DNA of 64,000 nucleotides from a bacterium 0.1xD8-71 (GTDB taxonomy: Bacteria > Bacillota > Clostridia > Lachnospirales > Lachnospiraceae), in assembly GCA_003612405.1 (NCBI GenBank), contig RAYR01000013.1, positions 1 to 64,000 on the forward strand, read 5' to 3'. The position numbers and the translations under genes were made by a program. Below, piece after piece: positions 55,852 through 64,000 of this stretch (position 1 is the first letter of the stretch; every line of letters starts with the position of its first letter). The notes under the pieces are model-generated. The model saw nothing but the letters and a program-made list of their open reading frames with translations, made no database searches and was not told where the DNA came from.

Positions 55852-58562
55852 CCGCTTTCATCAGGAACAAGCTCAACTTCTATCCGATGCAGACATTCCT
55901 CCATAGATTTCACATAAGTCCGCTCGATCAACGCATGTATGCCGTCAACAATGTGTACCTCTTTTCCGTCACATGCCGCCCTGCCTATTTTATAAGCGCC
56001 GTACTCCAGTCCTTCCCTATTTTTATAAGAAACTTCAAACTCTCTCCCCGCAAAGTATAGTCTGATGGAAGCCGTTCCGTTTTCATCAAACTGACTTTTC
56101 AAAAGCTTCGGTCTGATCACCAGATCGCCCGTTTCCCCGCGTACTCCAAATACTTCTGTAATCATGGTCATCATATACCAGCTTGCAGCGCCTGTAAGAT
56201 AGTGATACATTCCCCGCCCCTCACTGTTGAAATATTCGGGAATGCCGGGATAAATTTTGCTCGTGTCAAAACGAAGCGCCGTATCAGCCAATGTTTGAAG
56301 CGCCTTATGCCCTTCCCTTACATATCCCCTCTTATAGAGAGCGTTCGCATACATCACTGTCATATGGGAAAATACGGCTCCGTTTTCCTTCTCTCCATAG
56401 GCAAACCCAAACATCCTTCCCATATCAAACTTAAGCTCTTTAAAATCCGTATTCAAACGATAGCCGCCGATTGCCGCATCATACAGATAACGGTCGGCGC
56501 TTTTACAAATTTGACTTATCTGGTCATTCGCTGCCGTTCCACTCATAATGGCAAATACCTGACCAGTCAGCATCATCCGAACGCCGTTTTCTAAAATGCC
56601 CTCAACCACATTCTTATGATCATCATAATAACCGTTAAACCAGCCTTCCCCGGATTCTCCCCGAATCCATTCCTTCTTGCGGATATGCTCCATCAGCCAG
56701 TCGGCCTTATGGGTCAGATTATCGATCAGGCTGTCGGTTGACACCTTTATTTTTCTGCCGCTGATGTCATGTCTGCACAGATCCGTATATTCCTTCAAGA
56801 CTGCCTGTTTCGTTTCTATACTCTCATAAAGTTCCCTGTCGTCTTTCAGCAAAACATCCGCTTCTTCCAAAAGTTCAATTTCGGTACAGGACAGTCTCTC
56901 TCTCATAATCCTCAGGCAGTCAACAAGCTGTTTTAAATTTCCAGCATAGGCGCAGGTAAACGCAACGCTCTCGCCGTTTTCCGCTGCCATATCCAGCGCA
57001 TCGTTCCAGTCTGCGCCGCGCAGACGCATTACATTATGTTCTCCCACCTCGTAGAAAGCGCACAGATGCTCTACCAGAAGATGCTCCAGAATAGTCCCTG
57101 TATATGTGCCGCCGCCTGACATTTTCTGCTGCATACCGTATGCCTCGTTCCAGTCATTATCGATTTCGGTTCCCCGTCCCGCCTGTGCATCCTTAAAGTA
57201 CGGCGCGTTTTCCAGCAGAATTTCCAAATCGCCCGTCTGATCAAGATATAGCTTCGTTGTCATAAAAGGCCAGACAGCATGATCCATCCAGACACGACTG
57301 ATGCCGTTCCTGTCAGCAATAAATTCTCCCTGTTTACTTCCTATGATCGTGGCATTGGTTCCGTCAATCCGTACCCCGCCATAATTGTCGACCATCATCC
57401 GGCGCACATCTCCGGGATCCATCAACAGAAGGGACAGACAGTCCTGCCACAGATCCCGCCATCCTCTTCCCCCTCTCCCGTAATCGTGATGAGGCAGAAA
57501 AGAGCATCCATAAATGCGCCTTAAAAAGGGCTGAAAACTCACCCAGCGCATGAAAAGGTCAAAGCGCTCGTCGCCGGTATGGTATCTGACATTTACCTTT
57601 TTTTGCCAGTATTCTTTTACCCGCTCAAGCTCCTTCCTTGCCTTGACGGAGGAATTATAGCTTAAAACAAGCCGATCCGCTTCCTCCTCCTGCCCGGCAA
57701 TTCCCATAACAATCACATATTCCGCAGCTTCATCCGGTTTCAGCGTTATCTGTCCAAAGCGGATGCCTCCCACCGCCTCTTTTCCTGCGGTCTCCATTCC
57801 CGCCGGTAGGCCTTCTCTGTCCCGGTATACCGCCTCCGGATGCGTATAGGTTCCTCCCTCCCCGATAAAGGAGTCCACCGTCGGATAGAAGGCGGCCGGT
57901 TTCGCACCGCTCCCTTCCGCACCCGCAGCAAAATAAGTCAGATGGTTCCTCCGATGTCCTTTCTCGTCAAAAGACATGGTCGGCTTTACCGTGACACCGT
58001 ACTGTTTCGTATGTATCCTGTGCAGCATTGAGGTAACATTTCTGTGATCTCTGATGTTATCGGCGCTTCTTCCGTAAATCGGAACAGCCGCAACAGGGGT
58101 GATTTTCTGTTCCGCCTCCGCCGTATTGCGAAGCGTCACACACATAACTTCCACATTATCATTAAGCGCGGCAAAGGAGGTGATCTCCGCCTCCAGCTTA
58201 TATTTCTTTGAACTTCTCTTCACCGTCTGCCACATGAAGCCAGCCGTCAATATACTTTCATCCTGCTCTTCGGTAAATTTCTTATCTTCCGCCTCCGCCG
58301 ACGCCCCTGTGGCAGACCAGCATCCGACACCCTCCACGATGCACCAAAAGTTCCTTGTAGACCTGTTGTTGTGCAGATTCTCCGAGCTTACCGGTTCTAA
58401 CAGAAAAGATTCCTGATTGATTTTGCTGTCTCCTCCAAAATTCGGCGTGACACAGCTTTTCAGTCCCTTTTCTCCCGCAATCGGAAAGTACAGATAGCTG
58501 TAATTCTCCGGCTGCTCCATCTGAAAAACACCATTATTGTTTTGAAAACGAATTGTTTCCAT
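55833..58562 (-). CDS. GH94-type phosphorylase, candidate oligoglucan phosphorylase
   Basis: 909 residues, longer than cellobiose phosphorylase. A beta-sandwich N-domain (FPIAGEKGLKSCVTPNFGGD) is followed by the catalytic toroid with HHDYGRGGRGWRDLWQDCLS and RGADWNDALDMAAENGESVA, where the Asp is the likely general acid. The layout resembles 1,2-beta-oligoglucan phosphorylases and related GH94 enzymes more than disaccharide phosphorylases. I am fairly sure of GH94-like phosphorolysis and unsure of the linkage. It has a GGAGG site before the ATG. Confidence 0.8.
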   Translation of the reverse strand: METIRFQNNNGVFQMEQPENYSYLYFPIAGEKGLKSCVTPNFGGDSKINQESFLLEPVSSENLHNNRSTRNFWCIVEGVGCWSATGASAEAEDKKFTEEQDESILTAGFMWQTVKRSSKKYKLEAEITSFAALNDNVEVMCVTLRNTAEAEQKITPVAAVPIYGRSADNIRDHRNVTSMLHRIHTKQYGVTVKPTMSFDEKGHRRNHLTYFAAGAEGSGAKPAAFYPTVDSFIGEGGTYTHPEAVYRDREGLPAGMETAGKEAVGGIRFGQITLKPDEAAEYVIVMGIAGQEEEADRLVLSYNSSVKARKELERVKEYWQKKVNVRYHTGDERFDLFMRWVSFQPFLRRIYGCSFLPHHDYGRGGRGWRDLWQDCLSLLLMDPGDVRRMMVDNYGGVRIDGTNATIIGSKQGEFIADRNGISRVWMDHAVWPFMTTKLYLDQTGDLEILLENAPYFKDAQAGRGTEIDNDWNEAYGMQQKMSGGGTYTGTILEHLLVEHLCAFYEVGEHNVMRLRGADWNDALDMAAENGESVAFTCAYAGNLKQLVDCLRIMRERLSCTEIELLEEADVLLKDDRELYESIETKQAVLKEYTDLCRHDISGRKIKVSTDSLIDNLTHKADWLMEHIRKKEWIRGESGEGWFNGYYDDHKNVVEGILENGVRMMLTGQVFAIMSGTAANDQISQICKSADRYLYDAAIGGYRLNTDFKELKFDMGRMFGFAYGEKENGAVFSHMTVMYANALYKRGYVREGHKALQTLADTALRFDTSKIYPGIPEYFNSEGRGMYHYLTGAASWYMMTMITEVFGVRGETGDLVIRPKLLKSQFDENGTASIRLYFAGREFEVSYKNREGLEYGAYKIGRAACDGKEVHIVDGIHALIERTYVKSMEECLHRIEVELVPDESGYQEVR
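56512..56526. repeat. Dispersed palindrome, site 10
   Basis: TTGACT-TATCT-GGTCA inside the larger GH94 gene (coding NDQISQ). Confidence 0.7.
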
Positions 58563-58742
58563 ACCTGACGTCCTCCTATCATAGCTATTCTATTTCTAAA
58601 CTTTAAACCCGCCTATCCTTGAATCAGACAATAGCTTAAATTAGATACTATTTATTTCTTCGGGAATGTTATATCAGAAAAATATAGAAAATGTTAAAAC
58701 TATGACATAATACTTCAAAAGGACTTTAAATATCATAGAAAA

Positions 58743-58764
58743 GGGCAGCCAAAAATGACTGCCC
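58743..58764 (-). terminator. Terminator beyond the GH13 remnant
   Basis: GGGCAG pairs with CTGCCC across 10 bases and is followed by TTTTC on the minus strand. It once ended the transcript of the eroded genes at 58.8-59.8 kb. 58563-58742 is AT-rich leader of the GH94 gene without genes. Confidence 0.65.
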
Positions 58765-58817
58765 CGCATTGAAGATCCGTTTATTTTGTCTATCAGCATC
58801 TGACCGCCGATGCCGCC

Positions 58818-59470
<653 letters not shown>

Positions 59471-59487
<17 letters not shown>

Positions 59488-59804
59488 TTCCTAAGATGCT
59501 CCCGTCCCGCATATTTGCCGGAATGACTACCTGTTCTCCCTTTTTTGCAGAGATAGAACCTTTGCGGAGTATGCCGGAGTCATCCAGATAGTTGTGCGGC
59601 ACACAAAACTGCTCCACCACTTTCCACTTCCTCCCCTAAATGCCTGTTCCCGGTATGCACCACAAGATACAGGCTGCCGTCATTACCTTGATCCAGTTCG
59701 ATGAAATGGTTGCCGCCGCCATGTAGTGAGCGTCTTTACGGATGGATGTCCGGCATCATGCAGATCGTACTGCCCTCGGCGTAAATGCCTTTTACTGTTT
59801 TCAT
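59471..59804 (-). pseudogene. Remnant of rtcB (RNA ligase)
   Basis: An intact ribosome site and ATG at 59804 open MKTVKGIYAE. Three family pieces follow in different frames. The first is GSTICMMPDIHP. The second is GGNHFIELDQGNDGSLYLVV then HTGNRHLG, the manganese-histidine region. The third is CVPHNYLDDSGILRKGSISA then MRDGSILGIGKGN. The catalytic HGAGR end is missing. Confidence 0.8.
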
Positions 59805-59840
59805 AATCTTTCTTTTCCTTTTCTCTGTAAAAATGGGCGC

Positions 59841-59862
59841 AAAAAAAGCACCCCAAGGTGCT
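59841..59862 (-). terminator. Strong terminator upstream of the rtcB remnant
   Basis: AGCACC-TTGG-GGTGCT followed by seven T on the minus strand. It ends transcripts that come from about 60.0 kb. Confidence 0.8.
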
Positions 59863-59951
59863 GTGTCACACTTCCACTATCTATACAGTGCGGAATAATA
59901 GAAATTTCCAAGATCATTATTAGATCTTTCTATAGGCACAATAAAATAAGA

Positions 59952-60032
59952 CTATCTGTAAAACGCACGGAGTGACATACCTTTGATTTTCAGTTTCATT
60001 ATTCTGTTCTGAATCGTTATATTTTTCTGCAT
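59952..60032 (-). CDS. 26-residue peptide or truncated gene start
   Basis: AAAGGAGG and ATG open MQKNITIQNRIMKLKIKGMS LRAFYR and then stop. The strong ribosome site and the terminator 90 bp later suggest a transcript. The sequence could be the N-terminus of a lost membrane or chemoreceptor-like gene, or a small basic peptide. There is no further support. Confidence 0.3.
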   Translation of the reverse strand: MQKNITIQNRIMKLKIKGMSLRAFYR

Positions 60033-60115
60033 GGTAAGCCCTCCTTTTCTTTCTGAATCGAATGGTTTGTTCATTCAACGGTTACATGCTAACACAAGTA
60101 ACTGAAATAAACTTC

Positions 60116-60935
60116 TCATAGCTTCTTCAAAAGCATGGCCTTATCTGCCTCTGATACCTTCATAGCCACCATAGCCTGCTCTGCAGACCACTTCATGGAA
60201 TCCATCAAATTCTTTATAGACTCCAAAAGACTATTCTGTCTTGCATTTTCCGCATATTCTTCCGCATAGTCCTTCGCATACTTCTCAACCGCTTCGCACA
60301 TCTTTTCCCGACCTCCTTCTTCTTTAAATGCCGCACCCCTTTAGCCAGTTCCGGATAATACATATCCCTCGCTTCCTTACAGCCAAAGTCATGCATCAAT
60401 CTTCCAATCGTATCGTCTCCCTTATAGTTTCCATTCACATACACAATATGAGAACCATCGTCAAATAACTCATTCGTTTCCTCAAAATGACGATTGATCG
60501 TATAAATTGGTATCCCATGCTTAAAGATATCCGTCCGAGTGATAAACACCATATACGAATCCTGAAGTTCCGAAAACTCCTGCCCCGCTTTCAACATCCG
60601 GGAATCCATCATACTGCTATTAAATCTGGCGCGGCGTATGTGCGCCCCTCCGGCTTTTGCTGTACCTCAACATTATAATGCTTTCCCGTACTGTCCTTTG
60701 CCGGAATATCCAAGCGGATATCCCGTCCGCCAACCACAGGACTTTGCAATTCTCTCTGACCTACAACGCTTATAACCTGAATATCATCCTTTTTTAGTAT
60801 AATCTTTAACAGAAGCTCCGTTGCTTCTATATTGCCGTCAAACACCATAGACATCAGATCGTCATCGAATAAACTCATGCCGTCAACAATCTGCTCTACA
60901 GTCCTGTTATCCTGCCATATTTCTTCTCCAGCCAC
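60116..60935 (-). pseudogene. Rpn-family PD-(D/E)xK nuclease/transposase, copy B (frame-broken)
   Basis: Full-length relative of copy A, about 90 percent identical at protein level over the shared part. MSLFDDDLMSMVFDGNIEAT, GGRDIRLDIPAK and YNVEVQQKPEG form the first frame. A -1 shift at the GGG codon after PE is needed to reach AHIRRARFNSSMMDSRM. A second break near 60330 (one T missing in CATTTAAAG) separates the tail MCEAVEKYAKDYAEEYAENA. A short frame MAKEETVNKAVIRWLEKKYG overlaps the 5' end in another phase. About 110 bp upstream of the coding part is also shared with copy A. Confidence 0.8.
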
Positions 60936-61280
60936 CTGATCACCGCCTTATTGACGGTCTCTTCTTTTGCCATCTCATCATTCAGTTACTATTATTATGT
61001 CCTATCGTGCAAGGACTCACAATCTGATTTTTCTGAAACCTGTAACAGTTCAGCCCTCGGCTTCCTGTTACTGAAATCCCAACATGAAAAGCATGAATCA
61101 GAACCTAAAATCACTTACACCCAAAGCAACTTCACGCCATTCATCCGGTACACCATTTACTACACCATTTTCCCACAAAATGACGACTTTTGATGAACCA
61201 AGACAAATAGTAGAATATGCCGTAAGCCCCGTAAACTAGGCACTTACGGCACACTATGAAACAAGTCGGAAACCACCCTC

Positions 61281-61326
61281 CACTGTCAAGAGGTGAGTGC
61301 TAACAAATTTATTAAAAATTTGCAAA
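61281..61326. promoter_or_regulatory. Stray half-copy of the clpB CIRCE region
   Basis: CACTGTCAAGAGGTGAGTGC and the AT-rich tail after it match the region upstream of clpB (46414-46460) with few changes. One CIRCE arm (TTAGCACTC on the minus strand) and TTGACA remain; the second arm reads CAGTGGAGG. No heat-shock gene follows. It looks like the relic of a duplicated clpB-type promoter. Confidence 0.65.
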
Positions 61327-61387
61327 CCCAGTGTTTATGAAAAGAATTCGATATAGATAATATTTCAATTCAGGAAACATTTATATT

Positions 61388-62545
61388 TTATTTTGAAATC
61401 GGTATCTCTAGTGTCTCAACTTTTTCATTTTCATACGATGTCATAACAATTAGCGCAGCTATCTCATCAACATCAACAACTCGAGCAAAACCTGCTATTT
61501 GATACGCATTTGACTTGCTGCTATCTGTATATCCCAATCTGCCGGGATTCGTTAAGTATGGAATTCTTGTTCCGTCTTTTAACACGACTCCCTTGACTTC
61601 GGGAATACCAAGATCATCTTCATTTTCCACCGGAGCCGCGCTGACCGAATAATTCACATTCACGGAAATCGGTGAGATATTAATATCCTCCATCGTGAAA
61701 CCCGTTCCTTCCACTTTCTTCCCTACCTTAATATTTTGGGATGAACTTACATCAGAAAGGTTTATTTCAAAATTCCAGTCCCCATCCACTGCAGAAATAA
61801 ACGATGCTTTTAGGAATATTCCCAAATTTTTGAATTCAACGTGCATTGTCTTGCCAAGAAATGAATCATTCACGTCCACAACACTTGCCTGAATAATGTA
61901 TTCCATATTTCCGTCATCATCAGTATAATGACTGATAATACTTCCATCTTCATAGCTTTCTATAGCTGTTCCATCTTCATATACCGGTGTACCGTTTTCA
62001 TCAGGGATAATTCCATCATACATGGTTCCGCTCATATTAACCCATGCGCTTTCATCTTCCGGATTATCTCCCAGATACACATTTACCATATCAAATCCCG
62101 GCTCCATCCTATCCGCTGCGCTATAACCGGAAATACGAAATGCCATATATACAAATCTTTCATCCACTATAACTGTATCCGGCTCTATAGTAACACCGTT
62201 ATTTATCACGGCAAGTGACGAACTATCCGGCTCTTCACTGTACACTTTTGCTATATTCTTTTCTGTAAGCACTTGCTGCTGCTCATCGGATGCCTGAATA
62301 TTACCGTTCATGCCTCTCCCCCAATAATGATGAATTGCTGCAACGGCACTTATACTGCTAATTGCTAATATGCAAACACCTGCAATAACGGCAGCCTGCG
62401 TTTTAAACATTTTACCTCTGGTATGTGTTTTTTTCATACAAACAATATCCTCCTGCTTAATGATTTCAAAGGCCTGATTTGTTTTTTTCAATACAATTTC
62501 CGATAATTCTATTTCTTCAGAAAGTATAGTTTTTTTATTTGCCAT
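61388..62545 (-). CDS. DUF4179 protein, probable anti-sigma factor
   Basis: 385 residues. A cytoplasmic N-terminus of about 50 residues is followed by one membrane helix (TQAAVIAGVCILAISSISAV) and an external DUF4179 domain (SSLAVINNGVTIEPDTVIVD, then the WNFEINL region). The fused layout of cytoplasmic tail, helix and sensor is that of anti-sigma factors encoded after ECF genes. The stop of the sigma gene is 10 bp upstream. The signal is unknown. Confidence 0.85.
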   Translation of the reverse strand: MANKKTILSEEIELSEIVLKKTNQAFEIIKQEDIVCMKKTHTRGKMFKTQAAVIAGVCILAISSISAVAAIHHYWGRGMNGNIQASDEQQQVLTEKNIAKVYSEEPDSSSLAVINNGVTIEPDTVIVDERFVYMAFRISGYSAADRMEPGFDMVNVYLGDNPEDESAWVNMSGTMYDGIIPDENGTPVYEDGTAIESYEDGSIISHYTDDDGNMEYIIQASVVDVNDSFLGKTMHVEFKNLGIFLKASFISAVDGDWNFEINLSDVSSSQNIKVGKKVEGTGFTMEDINISPISVNVNYSVSAAPVENEDDLGIPEVKGVVLKDGTRIPYLTNPGRLGYTDSSKSNAYQIAGFARVVDVDEIAALIVMTSYENEKVETLEIPISK

Positions 62546-62555
62546 TTCTATCCTC

Positions 62556-63062
62556 CTAACAATCTCGATAATACTTTTCCAGTTGTTTTCTTCCTCTTGA
62601 AATCCTCGTCTTGATGGTATTTAATGGTAATGACAACATTTCCGCAATTTCTCTCATCTTGAATCCCTGACTATAGTACAATTCCATAGGCAATCGATAT
62701 CGTTCGTCTATAGAAGCATATGCCTCCTTCAATTCAAGATTATACTCATCACATTTTGACGGTTCCTCATAAGATTCTATATTCTTGTACACTGCATTGT
62801 CTCTTATGATATCATAGCAATGGTTTATAAGTATTCTTGTCATCCATGTCTTAAAGAACTCTGGTTTCTTAAGTGTATATAACTTTTCCCAACAAGTGAG
62901 AATTGTATCCTGAAGAGCATCCGCAGCATCTTCTTCATTCATTAGAATTGCAATGGCAGTTCTATACATATCCTTCAAATATAACTGCATCAGTTCGGTA
63001 AATGCATCTTTATCATGCCTCTGTGCCTTCTTTACACAAAACTTTGTTTCAGTGCTTTTCAT
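62556..63062 (-). CDS. ECF-type RNA polymerase sigma factor
   Basis: 168 residues. Region 2 (FTELMQLYLKDMYRTAIAIL, then DAADALQDTILTCWEKL) binds the core and -10 element; region 4 (YYSQGFKMREIAEMLSLPLN then TIKTRISRGRKQL) binds the -35. GTAGGAGAAAG precedes the ATG. It forms one operon with the DUF4179 gene, which probably inhibits it. An 11-bp inverted repeat lies 27 bp upstream of the ATG. Confidence 0.93.
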   Translation of the reverse strand: MKSTETKFCVKKAQRHDKDAFTELMQLYLKDMYRTAIAILMNEEDAADALQDTILTCWEKLYTLKKPEFFKTWMTRILINHCYDIIRDNAVYKNIESYEEPSKCDEYNLELKEAYASIDERYRLPMELYYSQGFKMREIAEMLSLPLNTIKTRISRGRKQLEKYYRDC

Positions 63063-63088
63063 TAACTTTCTCCTACGCGCGTATGATT

Positions 63089-63123
63089 GTAAAACAAATA
63101 CAAGCGTCCTTCATTTGTTTTAC
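63089..63123. promoter_or_regulatory. Perfect 11-bp inverted repeat upstream of the ECF sigma gene
   Basis: GTAAAACAAAT and ATTTGTTTTAC are separated by 13 bp. The position is right for the sigma promoter or an operator. It is too widely spaced and AT-rich to be a good terminator. Confidence 0.6.
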
Positions 63124-63187
63124 GGTCATTAGACGTCAGATATTGTCTTTTGGTTTCAAAATATTAGAAAATATTTACCAGACGAAA

Positions 63188-63221
63188 CAAGGAGTATTCC
63201 TTCAATTCAGAATACTCCTTG
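63188..63221 (-). terminator. Terminator beyond the third Rpn remnant
   Basis: A perfect 12-bp stem (CAAGGAGTATTC/GAATACTCCTTG) with a 10-base loop, followed by TTTCG on the minus strand. Confidence 0.7.
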
Positions 63222-63249
63222 TCTTCCACATCAGCTATATCTAATAACT

Positions 63250-63335
63250 TTATAATTTTTTCTGTAATATCCCCCTGTCGCTATCATTCACTCCAAGCAT
63301 ATCCATCGCCTGCTCTGTGGACCACTTCATCCTCA
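63250..63335 (-). pseudogene. C-terminal scrap of an Rpn-family gene, copy C
   Basis: The minus strand reads MKWSTEQAMDMLGVNDSDRG then ILQKKL and a stop at 63250, nearly the same as the ends of copies A and B. It is joined directly to the GH78 remnant. The flank past the stop also matches copy A (CTAATAACTTTATAAT). Confidence 0.7.
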
Positions 63336-64000
63336 TGATAGCTCCAATTACTTACATATGTGCCAAAGACAGATTCCCATCTTCCCCTCACATAAGAGAA
63401 ACGCCGATCGGGCATTGGTTTGATCGTCATCATAATCTCCCGGCCCATATCCGGATGAAAACCGCAGACATAACGATACATCTATTCCGCTATGCTTCCA
63501 TAGGCATAATGGTTCAGACTGTTCATCCCGGTTTCGCTTATCATACCGTTGCCCTCCAGGGAATTCCACCGTTCCCATACTGTCGTTGCACCGAGATTGA
63601 CTTCGTAGAGCCATCCTGGATACTCTTCATTCAAAAGTAAGTCATACGCCAGGGAATTTCGCCCGTTTTCCGATAATGCGGGGCACAACACCGGGGTTCC
63701 TATAAATCCTGTATTCAAATGCCCGTTATTTTCCCTGATCAGGCGTTCCAAGTCCTCCCTGAGATTTGCTTGTGCGCCGTCATCCGGGTATAGTTCCAGA
63801 TACAACAAAAACGCACATGCCGTCTGGGTCAGTTCCAGATTTAATCTGCCTTCCCCCGTAAAATAAAAGTCGGTAAACGCCTTTTTAATCCGTCCGGCGA
63901 GTTCCTGATACTGTCCTGCCAATCGGATTTTGAATATCCCCATTATCCAAAGCCAGCCAGTCTCCCAGCTGATGGTCGTTCTGCCACAGATAAGGCACTT
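63336..64000 (-). pseudogene. Truncated GH78 alpha-L-rhamnosidase (runs off the window)
   Basis: The C-terminal part of a GH78 enzyme: WQNDHQLGDWLALDNGDI at the window edge, GRIKKAFTDFYFTGEGRLNL, GATTVWERWNSLEGNGMI and GMNSLNHYAYGSIAE. Three defects are visible. A frame change occurs with missing sequence after QNPIG (about 63920). An amber stop stands where the family has Trp in IAEWMYR (63482). The 3' end is lost where copy C of Rpn is joined, after VSNWSYHED. Rhamnosidase activity is not possible from this piece alone. Confidence 0.8.

Noticed and set aside
60951..61193. Plus-strand frame of 80 codons next to Rpn copy B
   Set aside because: No ribosome site, and most of it covers the upstream flank shared with copy A, which is not coding there.

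Overview
The window is from a Gram-positive anaerobe of the Lachnospiraceae type (Clostridia). Three things point there: the block prfA-prmC-DUF1385-rpmE-rho, many families typical of the group (DUF4364, DUF4250, DUF975, DUF5722, DUF3021/LytTR, GH94 phosphorylases, DUF4179/ECF pairs), and AGGAGG-like ribosome sites. Most genes lie on the minus strand. All family names come from recognising sequence, without database searches.

Layout. 0.3-12 kb is accessory and heavily eroded: a YciI protein and WYL regulator, a CocE-type hydrolase, a LytTR/DUF3021 pair, and one intact subtilisin-like protease. Between them lie remnants of at least eight genes, most shortened by internal deletions. 12-20 kb is housekeeping: AraC regulator, M18 aminopeptidase, MBL hydrolase, endonuclease III, nitrilase-family amidase, 3-methyladenine glycosylase, HAD phosphatase and an S1-domain protein. 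20-25 kb holds a hemerythrin/response-regulator fusion, a small RelA/SpoT-domain gene overlapping a small conserved gene, and a frameshifted DUF4365 gene. 25-46.4 kb is core: prfA, prmC, rpmE, rho, malic enzyme, a radical SAM protein, a large DUF5722 protein, a polysaccharide deacetylase, a two-component system, a corrinoid-activator-like ASKHA protein, an LD-carboxypeptidase, a FAD/Rieske oxidoreductase, and clpB under a CIRCE operator.

46.5-49 kb has an Rpn-type nuclease/transposase copy, an unrecognised protein and an IS66 scrap. 49-58.6 kb is a carbohydrate locus: two permeases, a solute-binding lipoprotein, two GH94-type phosphorylases and an AraC regulator. It suggests import of oligosaccharides and their phosphorolysis in the cytoplasm. 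58.6-64 kb is a second graveyard (GH13, inositol monophosphatase, rtcB, a second and third Rpn copy, GH78), with an intact ECF sigma/DUF4179 pair inside it.

The most unexpected signal is a dispersed near-palindrome, TTGACT-N5-RGTCA. It occurs nine times (ten with one mismatch) inside unrelated genes between 10.8 and 56.5 kb, where about 0.1 would be expected by chance. Other notable points are a -1 frame break at the same glycine codon in both larger Rpn copies, deletions at 5-bp repeats in one Rpn copy, a stray half of the clpB CIRCE region beside the other copy, and an 18-bp element shared by two promoters of the sugar locus.
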